Shown here one piece after another: positions 1-6,648 of a stretch of 16,830 nucleotides of DNA. The stretch spans positions 1 through 16,830 of the forward strand of contig CAYOVG010000135.1 in assembly GCA_964407285.1 (NCBI GenBank), in the 5' to 3' direction. The DNA is from CAYOVG01 sp964407285. Its GTDB lineage: Bacteria > Desulfobacterota > Syntrophobacteria > Syntrophobacterales > Syntrophobacteraceae. The position numbers and the translations under genes were made by a program. The notes below the pieces were generated by a model. It made no database searches. It was not told the DNA's origin and saw only the letters and a program-made list of their open reading frames with translations. Positions within the stretch are counted from its first letter, which is position 1. Each line of letters starts with the position of its first letter.

Positions 1-861
1 AGGGCCTCGCTTCCAAGCTCCATAGAAATCAGGCAGAATGTCCAGGAGGGCATGGCACTCGCCGACGCCACCCAGATCCACCAGGTGCTGATCAACCTCT
101 GCACCAATGCGGCCCACGCGATGGAGGACAGGGGCACGCTCGAAGTCGGTCTCGCCGCGGTCAATCTGTCCAGGGACGATCTGAATTCCCTGGCGATACT
201 CGGCCTCAAGCCGGGACCGCACCTGAGGCTCCGGGTGAAGGACAACGGCCATGGAATGGATGAGGCGACGATGGAGCGCATCTTCGACCCGTACTTCACC
301 ACCAAGGAAGTGGGGAAGGGAAGCGGACTCGGCCTGGCGGTCGTGCACGGGATAGTGAAAAGGCACGATGGGGCGATCTCGGTCCGGAGCCGGAAGGGAC
401 AAGGCGCCACCTTCGATCTCTACATCCCGAAAATCGACGCGAGGAAAATGTCGGCCGGCGCGGCGAACGAAGCGTTTCCGACGGGCACGGAACGGATACT
501 GTTCGTGGACGACGAGCGGGCGGTCACGAACCTGGGCACCAGGATATTGGACCGTCTGGGCTACCGGGTTACTTCGACGACCAGCAGTCGCGGAGCGCTC
601 GAACTTTTCCGCTCGATGCCGCACGAATTCGACCTGGTCGTGACGGACTACACCATGCCCGATCTGACCGGCGCCGAACTCGCCCGGGAGGTCCTCAAAA
701 TCCGGCCGGACATACCGATCATCCTGTGTACGGGATTCAGCGAGAGGGTGACGGAGGCGACCGCCGCGGACTGCGGCATCATGCACCTTGCCTTGAAGCC
801 TCTCGAGATCAAACAACTTGCCCGGCTGGTCCGGCAGAGCCTCGATGCCAAAAAGAGCTGA
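1..861 (+). CDS. Hybrid sensor histidine kinase, C-terminal part (5' end outside window)
   Basis: The frame is open from the first base, so the gene begins upstream; 286 residues are visible. They contain a HATPase_c domain with the N box (QVLINLCTNAAHAM, residues 28-41), G1 box DNGHG (81-85), F box DPYFTT (96-101) and G2 box GKGSGLGL (105-112). A receiver domain follows, with the acidic pocket FVDDE (168-172), phospho-acceptor Asp in VVTDYTMP (about 216), the conserved Thr in ILCTGF (about 244) and the Lys in ALKPL (about 266). This is the usual order of PAS-type hybrid kinases, which autophosphorylate and pass phosphate to their own receiver. The His box and the sensor domains are not in the window, so the signal is unknown. 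The next gene starts 91 bases downstream and encodes transport, and a regulatory link to it is unproven. Family call is secure. Confidence 0.93.
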   Translation, partial: RASLPSSIEIRQNVQEGMALADATQIHQVLINLCTNAAHAMEDRGTLEVGLAAVNLSRDDLNSLAILGLKPGPHLRLRVKDNGHGMDEATMERIFDPYFTTKEVGKGSGLGLAVVHGIVKRHDGAISVRSRKGQGATFDLYIPKIDARKMSAGAANEAFPTGTERILFVDDERAVTNLGTRILDRLGYRVTSTTSSRGALELFRSMPHEFDLVVTDYTMPDLTGAELAREVLKIRPDIPIILCTGFSERVTEATAADCGIMHLALKPLEIKQLARLVRQSLDAKKS

Positions 862-952
862 GGCCTACGGGGCAGTCGCTCGCGTCCCGGCCGTCTCTTC
901 CCGTTCCGGGGAAGAACCGGACGGACTCATCGATTCAGGTAGCGGGGGAAGC

Positions 953-1759
953 ATGAAAAACGGCGGCATGAACTTTGCAGGCCGTGTTGGAAGCCGGACG
1001 ATCCAGTGGGTCTCGGGCTTAACCGGCGTTGCGGCGGCCGTCTTCGCCGTTTTCGTCGTAGCGGCGGGCCCGCGCCGCTATTGGAGCGGACCCGTCCGCA
1101 CAGTGCTGATGCGCCAGGTGCTGTTCACGGGCCTGGAATCCACGTGGCTCATCGGCATGGTCGCCTCGTTGCTCGGCATTTCCATCGCCATCCAGGCGCA
1201 GCTTTGGCTCGGTGCGATCGGGATGCTCGATCAACTCGGGGCCGTGATGGTCGCGGTCGTAGTCCGGGAAATCGGTCCATTGCTCACCAATCTCATAGTC
1301 ATTGCCCGCAGCGGTTCCGGCATGGCCACGGAACTCGGCGGCATGAGCGTGAACGGCGAGGTTCGCCTCCTCGAATCCCTCGGCGTCGATCCCTTCGTCT
1401 ACCTGGTCACGACGCGAGTCTTCGCCATGGGCGTCTCCGTCTTCTGCCTGAGCATCATCTTCATCGTCATGTGTTTCGTCAGCAGCTACATCATCGGGTT
1501 CCTCATCGGCGCCGTCGTGGTCACTCCCCACCAGTTCGCCTACAGCGTATTCGCCGCCGTCCGGTTCAACGACGTCTTCAACCTTGCCGCAAGGACGATA
1601 CTGCCGGCAATGGCGTCCGGCGTGATATGCTGCCGGGAAGGGCTCCGCGCGCAACACTCCATCACGGAAGTATCGCAGGCGACCACGAGGGCCGTCGTAC
1701 GGTCCATGGTCGCCGTTTTTGCCATATCGGCCCTGAGTTCGATTATCATGTACATGTGA
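953..1759 (+). CDS. mlaE: MlaE-type permease of an MCE/Mla ABC transporter
   Basis: 268 residues, the usual length for the MlaE/YrbE permease family, which forms the inner-membrane dimer of Mla-type transporters moving phospholipid between inner and outer membranes. Several hydrophobic segments are visible (about 24-40, 62-82, 95-118, 150-185, 245-268). The family core is clear: VVREIGPLLTNLIVIARSGS (103-122), followed by ELGGMSVNGEVRLLESLGVDP (127-147), the counterpart of the AELGTM...ALxxMGVDP block. I chose the ATG at 953 because GGGGGAA lies just upstream and the protein then begins like its family; the same frame is open further upstream, but the extra residues look unrelated. It is the first gene of a same-strand set with an ATPase homologue, an MCE protein and a lipoprotein. 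Role by family; direction of transport not shown by sequence. Confidence 0.92.
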   Translation: MKNGGMNFAGRVGSRTIQWVSGLTGVAAAVFAVFVVAAGPRRYWSGPVRTVLMRQVLFTGLESTWLIGMVASLLGISIAIQAQLWLGAIGMLDQLGAVMVAVVVREIGPLLTNLIVIARSGSGMATELGGMSVNGEVRLLESLGVDPFVYLVTTRVFAMGVSVFCLSIIFIVMCFVSSYIIGFLIGAVVVTPHQFAYSVFAAVRFNDVFNLAARTILPAMASGVICCREGLRAQHSITEVSQATTRAVVRSMVAVFAISALSSIIMYM

Positions 1760-1860
1760 CGCGATGTAGATGTGGACACGCGCGTATGAGCGGAAAGCAA
1801 GGCCGAAGTCAATGAGGTAAGGACCGTCCGGAAGGGCGGAAAGAACCGGGAGTATGTCCT

Positions 1861-2583
1861 ATGCCGGGTAACATGCGGGACGGAGAACCCGAAAAGAAGG
1901 TGCTGAGGCTCCACCACGTGCGGGTCGAGCCGTCAGAAGCCTACGACGCGGGGCTCTTTCTCGAATCGATGGAGCTTGCCGCCGGGCAACTGGCGATGAT
2001 AAAGGTACAAACCTTGCAAACCAATATTCCCTTTGCCGATGTGGCGTCCGGGATTACGGACCCGGGAAGCGGGGGGAGCGCGGTCTTCGAAGACTGCGAC
2101 TGGCGGGGTGTTTCCTCCGAAAGAGCGCTGGACCTTCGCGGACGCATCGGACGGGTCTTCGGCCGCTCAAGCTGGCTGAGCAACCTGGACATCGACGAGA
2201 ATGTCATGCTGCCTTTGAGACACCATTCGAGGCGACCGTACGGGGAAATCGCGCGGGAGGCCGAAGCCCTTGCGAGAGCTTTCGGCATGGAGGGACTCCC
2301 CCGGACGCGGCCCGCCGGTCCCGGACGCGCCGAGAGACGCAGGGCCGAATGGGTGAGGGCTTTTCTGGGGACGCCGTCCCTCATACTGCTCGAGAGACCC
2401 ATGCTGGACGCGGATTCCCGGTGGCTGCCCCTGCTCGCCGCCCAGGTCCGGACCGCACGGCGGCGGGGGGCGGCGGTCGTATGGATAACCCACGGCGGTC
2501 CGTTATGGAGCAGTAGCGATTTAATCCCAACCTTCAGGTATGTCCTGAAAGACTCAATGCTGGTACTTTCATCCGCGGAGTGA
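1861..2583 (+). CDS. Degenerate MlaF-like ABC ATPase homologue lacking Walker A
   Basis: 240 residues lying exactly where the MlaF ATPase gene sits in Mla operons (permease - ATPase - MCE protein). ABC architecture can still be traced: a Walker A-loop-like start (LELAAGQL region), GITDPGSGGSAVF (the usual 'G..xPdsGxixf' strand, about 62-74), a Q-loop-like stretch RIGRVFGRSSWLSNLDIDEN-VMLPL, a Walker B-like strand PSLILLERPMLD and an H-loop WITHGG. The active parts are gone. The P-loop position reads KVQTLQTNI instead of GxSGxGKST, Q-loop Gln is Gly, the LSGGQ signature reads GPGRAERR, and the Asp-Glu of Walker B reads Glu-Arg. The frame is intact with GGGAG upstream of the ATG at 1861, so this looks like a maintained protein rather than debris. 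It probably cannot hydrolyse ATP and may be structural, or another ATPase may serve this permease. Confidence 0.8.
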   Translation: MPGNMRDGEPEKKVLRLHHVRVEPSEAYDAGLFLESMELAAGQLAMIKVQTLQTNIPFADVASGITDPGSGGSAVFEDCDWRGVSSERALDLRGRIGRVFGRSSWLSNLDIDENVMLPLRHHSRRPYGEIAREAEALARAFGMEGLPRTRPAGPGRAERRRAEWVRAFLGTPSLILLERPMLDADSRWLPLLAAQVRTARRRGAAVVWITHGGPLWSSSDLIPTFRYVLKDSMLVLSSAE

Positions 2584-2585
2584 AC

Positions 2586-3533
2586 ATGTCCAAACCTTTC
2601 AAATTCCGCTACGTTAACGAACTGGTCGGCGTTTTCGTCATCATCGTCGTGGCGCTGCTTACGGTCTCGGTCGTTCTCGTCGGCAAGTCGCACGAGTGGT
2701 TCGTGCCGTACAGTGAAATCGAAATCGAATTTCCACGTGAAGGATCGTTCGGACTCAAGGTGGGGTCCGAAGTCAGAATACTGGGGCTCGTGGTCGGAAG
2801 GGTGGACGATATCGACGTGACCGAAGAGGGCCGCGTGAACGGAAGGATCTCCATTCGCGAGGATTTCCTGCGGTTCATCCGGACCGATTCCGTGGGACTG
2901 GTGAAGAAGACCGGGGTCGTCTTCGGCGACACCTTTATCGAACTCACGCAGGGCAAGGGACCGCAAATAGACTCGCACAGCGTGCTGCCTTGCGAAAAGG
3001 GCATCGACGTGGTGGAAGTCGCCAGGTCCCTGCTCGATGAAGTTCACGAACACGTGGCGCCGGTGCTCGAAGACACGCACCGCACCATCCGGCAATTCGG
3101 GACGCTGGCGGCCACGCTCCAGGATGAGAGCGAAAACCTCCACCTGGCGCTGCTCCACCTTCGGGACTCCCTGGCGAATATCGAACGGATCACCGCCGGC
3201 GTCGACAAGGGGAAGGGGACGGCCGGGAAGATTCTCCGCGACCCGGCCATAGCCGGTGAGATCGAGACGGGCTTGAAGAGGGTCAACCAGTCCCTGAAGG
3301 AACTGGAAGCCGTCATCAAGGATCTGAAGCAGACGTCCTCCCAGCTTCCACGGGTGGTGAAGAAAGTGGATTCGGGGATCGACCGCATCCCCGGCCTGGC
3401 AGGCCGCCTGCAAGACAGCTTGGAAGAATCCGACCGGCTGATCGAGGGGCTTCAGAAGCACTGGATCATACGCGACTACATCGATCAGCTGCGGGTCGGG
3501 GATGGCATCCCGGCATCCAGGGTGCGGGATTGA
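2586..3533 (+). CDS. mlaD: MlaD-type MCE-domain protein
   Basis: Membrane-anchored MCE protein of an Mla-type lipid transporter. Residues 1-12 are basic/polar, 13-33 form one transmembrane helix (LVGVFVIIVVALLTVSVVLV), and about 40-120 form the MCE beta-barrel domain: FPREGSFGLKVGSEVRILGL-VVGRVDDI, then KKTGVVFGDTFIELTQG. The rest (about 125-310) is largely helical with heptad-like Leu spacing and ends in LIEGLQKHWIIRDY, a tail type seen in proteobacterial MCE proteins. The protein should face the periplasm and make the lipid channel on top of MlaE. A GTG at 2580 overlaps the previous stop, but GGAG at 2577-2580 is placed five bases before the ATG at 2586, so I prefer 2586. It follows the degenerate ATPase with essentially no gap, implying coupled translation. 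Confidence 0.92.
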   Translation: MSKPFKFRYVNELVGVFVIIVVALLTVSVVLVGKSHEWFVPYSEIEIEFPREGSFGLKVGSEVRILGLVVGRVDDIDVTEEGRVNGRISIREDFLRFIRTDSVGLVKKTGVVFGDTFIELTQGKGPQIDSHSVLPCEKGIDVVEVARSLLDEVHEHVAPVLEDTHRTIRQFGTLAATLQDESENLHLALLHLRDSLANIERITAGVDKGKGTAGKILRDPAIAGEIETGLKRVNQSLKELEAVIKDLKQTSSQLPRVVKKVDSGIDRIPGLAGRLQDSLEESDRLIEGLQKHWIIRDYIDQLRVGDGIPASRVRD

Positions 3534-3626
3534 GCCGGAAGACCGATCGATACGGCGGAGCAACGGGAACAACGGAACACCGGATGGAGAACGGGCCATT
3601 CGAGCCTGCTTTTCGAGGGGCGAGAT

Positions 3627-4601
3627 ATGACGGAAGATGACGACGCAAGAGTCCACCGGACGGCGGCTCAAAGGGGAGCCCGCGGTACGGCCGGAAATCG
3701 GATCGTACTCCTTTTGCTTACCATCGCGCTGGCGGGTTGCGCATCCGCGCAGCCTCCGTCCGGACGCGGCGACGACCCGATGCTGGCGCGGGTGGACTCG
3801 ACGGCGCGCAGGGCCGTCGAAGAGGGGCGCATCGAAGAGGCTTCCCGGCGCTTCCGGGAAGCTCTCGACCGGGCGCGATACATAAACGACGGGCCATCCA
3901 TCGCTCTGAGCGCGCACAACCTTGCCGCCTGCCTGCTCATGCTCGGGAGGACCGCGGAGGCTTCGCCGCTCATCGCCGAGGCGCTCCACGAACACCGGCG
4001 GCTGGGCATGCCCGCATGGGACACCCGGATTCTCGAAATCAAGGCTGCCCGGCTCCGCGGGAGCACGGACGAAGCCCGGCGGCTGACCGCCCGCATGCTC
4101 TCGGCTCTCCCCCCGGACGCTCCCGACTTCCGGGCGCAGATCCATCTCATCCAGGCCCAAATCGCGTGCGACCTCGGGGATGCCCGATCCGCCCGCTCCG
4201 CCCTCGACCGTGCGACGGAAATACTCCCCCTCGCCACGGACCCCTCCATACACGCCGCCGCGGCAGGGGCCGCCGGACGCGCCCGTCTCCTCGAAGGACG
4301 GCCCCTGGATGCTGCCGTTCAGTTCGACAGGGAATCGCACATTTCCAGGCAGTACCGCCAGTACCGCGCCATGGCTCTAGCCCTCCGGAGCGCGGGGGAG
4401 GCATACCGGGACGCGGGCCGCCCCGATGACGCGGCAGACCGCTTCTACCGCGCCGCCCGGACCCTTTTCGCCCAGGGCGACATCGAAACCGCCATGGAGA
4501 GCATCGAAAGCGCCGCCGGCCTCCGGGACGTATCGCCGGACCTCGCGGAGCGGACCACCGCTCTCCGCGAGGAGATCAAAACCCGGAGCGCCCGGGAATA
4601 G
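3627..4601 (+). CDS. Putative outer-membrane lipoprotein with TPR-like helical repeats
   Basis: 324 residues. A hydrophobic signal segment (about 26-37, IVLLLLTIALAGC) ends in a lipobox, LAGC, with the lipidated Cys at about residue 38; the 24-residue n-region is longer than usual. The mature part is almost entirely Ala/Leu/Arg-rich amphipathic helix with TPR-like signatures, for example AVEEGRIEEASRRFREALDRA, ALSAHNLAACLLMLGRTAEA, ALRSAGEAYRDAGRPDDAAD and FYRAARTLFAQGDIETAMES. TPR folds mediate protein-protein contacts. ATG at 3627 is preceded by GAGGGGCGAG. It lies 93 bases after mlaD on the same strand and is probably the last gene of the operon, in the slot where many MCE operons have an auxiliary lipoprotein or MlaC. 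I infer it is an envelope partner of the MCE complex; exact function unknown. Confidence 0.8.
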   Translation: MTEDDDARVHRTAAQRGARGTAGNRIVLLLLTIALAGCASAQPPSGRGDDPMLARVDSTARRAVEEGRIEEASRRFREALDRARYINDGPSIALSAHNLAACLLMLGRTAEASPLIAEALHEHRRLGMPAWDTRILEIKAARLRGSTDEARRLTARMLSALPPDAPDFRAQIHLIQAQIACDLGDARSARSALDRATEILPLATDPSIHAAAAGAAGRARLLEGRPLDAAVQFDRESHISRQYRQYRAMALALRSAGEAYRDAGRPDDAADRFYRAARTLFAQGDIETAMESIESAAGLRDVSPDLAERTTALREEIKTRSARE

Positions 4602-4786
4602 ACGCGATTGCGCGGGGAGGAAACCGCGAACGCATGCGGATTTATATTGATCGCCGTTCGGGCTTGTGGTAGAGGTGAATCTCAACTCCGGTAAGAAACC
4701 GGATTCAGCATCGGACGGCGCCGGCAAAACTCACGAAGAGTGTACAGGGTGCGCGCAAGACCGTATCGGCGGCGCCCCGGAGGCGC

Positions 4787-4801
4787 TTCGAACAGTTCGA
4801 A
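4787..4801. repeat. Perfect 15-bp palindrome, possible operator
   Basis: TTCGAAC, one central A, then GTTCGAA: a perfect 7+1+7 inverted repeat in the leader of the ABC operon. Another TTCG follows after ATTA, giving a 9-base spacing of TTCG starts (4787, 4796, 4805). It could be a binding site for a dimeric regulator or simply an RNA hairpin. The one-base spacer argues against a LexA-type CGAAC-N4-GTTCG box. Confidence 0.5.
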
Positions 4802-4833
4802 TTATTCGCATGAATGGAAAACCAGAGGCTATG

Positions 4834-4879
4834 AAGGCCCGGGAACCCGAGAATCGGGTTTTTGGGCCTTTTTGTTTTT
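4834..4879 (+). terminator. Intrinsic terminator upstream of the ABC operon
   Basis: A nested hairpin: outer stem AAGGCCC (4834-4840) with GGGCCTT (4864-4870), inner stem AACCCGA (4844-4850) with TCGGGTT (4854-4860) around GAA, then a T-rich tract TTTTTGTTTTT to 4879. It lies 232 bases after the TPR lipoprotein and 78 before the binding-protein start, so it either ends the Mla operon or acts as an attenuator in the leader of the importer operon. Confidence 0.85.
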
Positions 4880-4956
4880 GCGCTGTGTGTACAAGTGTAC
4901 AAAGATACAACGGGGCTTCGGCCGGGTCCGGAGGAGCCACGAGAGGGAATAGCGCC

Positions 4957-6648
4957 ATGAGACATCGACTTCTTGCCGCGAACCGGCTCTTCGTCGTTTT
5001 ACTCTTCCTCCTTTCGCTCGTCGCATGCGGCGAAGGCCACGGGACCGGCGGGACCGGCGGGACCGGCGGGTCCGGCGGGTCCGGCGGGACCGGCGCGCCG
5101 TCCGAAGCCGGGGCCGGGTCGGAAATGGAATCCAGGGAGGATGCGACCGTCGATCTGCGTCTTCCCGGAGGAGACTGGGGACTGCCGACGCCCTTCACCT
5201 TCTATCCCAGGGGACCCGGCTACATCCACCTGAGCCTCGTCTACGACACGCTTGCCTGGAAGGACGAAACGGGGGTGATTCCCTGGCTGGCGCAAAGCTG
5301 GGAGGTTTCCCCGGACGGGCTTACATGGACGTTCCATCTGCGCCCCGGCGTGAAGTGGCAGGATGGAAAGCCGCTCACGGCCGAAGACGTCGCCTTCACC
5401 TTCGACTACCTGAGAACCCATCCGGTCGAATGGTTCCCCATGGCGCCGATCGCGAACGTGGAAGTCCGGGATGGCCTTACGGTGTTCTTCCGCCTGCAAG
5501 CGCCGTATGCGCCGTTCCTGAACCGGATGGCGGGAAGCGTGCCCATCATGCCGAAACACATCTGGGGAGAGGTCGCCGACCCACGGGGTGCTTCCGGCCC
5601 GGAACGCGCGGTGGGAAGCGGACCCTATCGCTTGGTGCGCTACGACAGGAGCCAGGGGGCCTACGCCTACGAGGCGAATCCAGGATTCTTCCTCGGACCG
5701 CCGCGAGTGCGCAGACTCCTCTTCGTGCCCGTCGGGGACCAGGTGGCGGCCCTCGAGAGCGGCGCCGTCGATCAGGCGACCGTACCGGCGTCGCTTCTGC
5801 CTCGCTTCCGGGACCACGAATCCTTCAAGCTCCTTTCCGGACCCGCCTATTGGGGGTTGACCCTGCAGTTCAACCTGGACCGGCATCCCTTCTCCCTCCT
5901 TTCCGTCCGTCGCGCCGTCGCTCACGCCGTCGACCGCAACGCCCTCATCCGGCAGTCCGTTCCCGGAGGGCTCGAAGGAGCCCGACCGGGCAGCCCCGGT
6001 TATCTTCCCCCCGATTCGGACTGGTTCGACCCCGCCGTCCGGGACATGTACCCGCACGATCCTGCCCGGACCCGGGAGTTGCTCCAGTCCGCCGGCGTCG
6101 AGGACCGAAACGGCGATGGAATATGCGAGGCGCCGGACGGAGCCCCCATGCGGTTCAGCCTCGTCACCACGGCGCAGTATCTCCGTGAAGCAGAAGCGCT
6201 GCTGCTGACGCTCCGCCAAATCGGCTTCGAAATCGAGATCAAACCCCTGGACGTCAAAGCCATGGACGCCCTGGTGCGGGAGGGGCGCTTCGACCTGGCG
6301 CTCACCGGGCGCGGCGGACTCGGAGCGGACCCGTTGATGGTCCTCGGATTCGGGGCGCCGCGGGGGGAATCCCTCTCCGACGGCATGCCGCCGTCTCCGG
6401 AGTACTCCGACGCCGTGGAAAGGCTCGTCGCCGCGACCGACCCGGCCGAACGCAGGACCATCTGTAACCGCATGCAGCACATCTACGCAGGCGAACTCCC
6501 CCCCCCCCCCCTCTACTATCCGGTGTGGTTCATCGCCTATCGTCCCGAAGTCTTCAACGGGTGGTTCCATACGGCCGGAGGAGGCATAGGCGTCGGCGTT
6601 CCCCTGCCCTACAACAAGCTCGCCTTCATACGGGGGAACAAACCGTGA
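4957..6648 (+). CDS. Lipoprotein solute-binding protein, oligopeptide/nickel family (SBP_bac_5)
   Basis: 563 residues. Signal segment LFVVLLFLLSLVAC with lipobox Cys at 24, then a Gly/Thr/Ser linker (about 29-46), then a full SBP_bac_5 domain. Diagnostic stretches are LVYDTLAWKDETGVIPWLAQ, SWEVSPDGLTWTFHLRPGVK, WQDGKPLTAEDVAFTFDYL and the later SVRRAVAHAVDRNALI and DPARTRELLQSAG blocks. This family (DppA/OppA/NikA) captures peptides, nickel or metallophores for an inner-membrane ABC importer. The ATG at 4957 is preceded by GAGAGGG and gives a textbook lipoprotein signal, so upstream codons were excluded. The stop overlaps the next start (GTGA). Oddities: the linker is built of six 9-bp repeats, and a run of 14 Cs at 6498-6511 encodes Pro514-518 near the C-terminus. 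Ligand cannot be read from sequence. Confidence 0.92.
   Translation: MRHRLLAANRLFVVLLFLLSLVACGEGHGTGGTGGTGGSGGSGGTGAPSEAGAGSEMESREDATVDLRLPGGDWGLPTPFTFYPRGPGYIHLSLVYDTLAWKDETGVIPWLAQSWEVSPDGLTWTFHLRPGVKWQDGKPLTAEDVAFTFDYLRTHPVEWFPMAPIANVEVRDGLTVFFRLQAPYAPFLNRMAGSVPIMPKHIWGEVADPRGASGPERAVGSGPYRLVRYDRSQGAYAYEANPGFFLGPPRVRRLLFVPVGDQVAALESGAVDQATVPASLLPRFRDHESFKLLSGPAYWGLTLQFNLDRHPFSLLSVRRAVAHAVDRNALIRQSVPGGLEGARPGSPGYLPPDSDWFDPAVRDMYPHDPARTRELLQSAGVEDRNGDGICEAPDGAPMRFSLVTTAQYLREAEALLLTLRQIGFEIEIKPLDVKAMDALVREGRFDLALTGRGGLGADPLMVLGFGAPRGESLSDGMPPSPEYSDAVERLVAATDPAERRTICNRMQHIYAGELPPPPLYYPVWFIAYRPEVFNGWFHTAGGGIGVGVPLPYNKLAFIRGNKP
5041..5094 (+). repeat. Six tandem 9-bp repeats encoding a Gly-rich linker
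   Basis: Six in-frame copies of GGGACCGGC, two with A changed to T (GGGTCCGGC), encoding GTG or GSG triplets directly after the lipoprotein Cys region. They make a flexible tether between lipid anchor and binding domain. The copy number could vary without breaking the frame. Confidence 0.95.
6498..6511 (+). repeat. C14 homopolymer inside the binding-protein gene
   Basis: Fourteen consecutive C residues inside the coding sequence, read as part of LPPPPL. The tract is in frame as given. A tract of this length is prone to slipped-strand change and to sequencing error. Confidence 0.95.

Larger units (their letters stand above)
4602..4956 (+). other. Intergenic leader region: AT-rich promoter-like box, foldable RNA segment, terminator
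   Basis: This 355-base gap holds no convincing gene; the frame of the downstream gene is open through most of it, but its residues are not protein-like and no ribosome site supports an earlier start. It contains an AT-rich -10-like box TATATT (4643-4648) without a clear -35, then a segment that folds well on paper. A 9-bp helix (4652-4660 with 4712-4720, one G-U) encloses a GAGG/TCTC hairpin (4672-4675 with 4680-4683) and a TCCGGT/ACCGGA hairpin with an AAGAA loop (4687-4703). Further hairpins lie at 4729-4741 and 4772-4786. A 15-bp palindrome (4787-4801) and an intrinsic terminator (4834-4879) follow. It could be an attenuating leader of the ABC operon, or partly the 3' end of the upstream operon. 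Confidence 0.5.

Noticed and set aside
1960..2080. Frameshift hiding an intact Walker A in the MlaF-like gene
   Set aside because: Flanking motifs stay in one frame and the length between them fits a normal P-loop; other frames show no GxxGxGK(S/T).
1941..4340. A 799-codon open frame on the minus strand opposite the Mla operon
   Set aside because: It is antisense to four recognisable genes, its product is low-complexity Gly/Pro/Arg-rich with no known domain, and it is explained by high GC suppressing stops.
4787..4801. LexA/SOS box
   Set aside because: The CGAAC and GTTCG half-sites are separated by one base rather than four.
4652..4806. tRNA-like elements (GTGGTAGAG and GTTCGAAT)
   Set aside because: No 7-bp acceptor stem, anticodon arm or T-stem can be formed around them.
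4999..6570. A 523-codon open frame on the minus strand opposite the binding-protein gene
   Set aside because: Antisense to a well-conserved SBP_bac_5 gene; no ribosome site and no recognisable domain.
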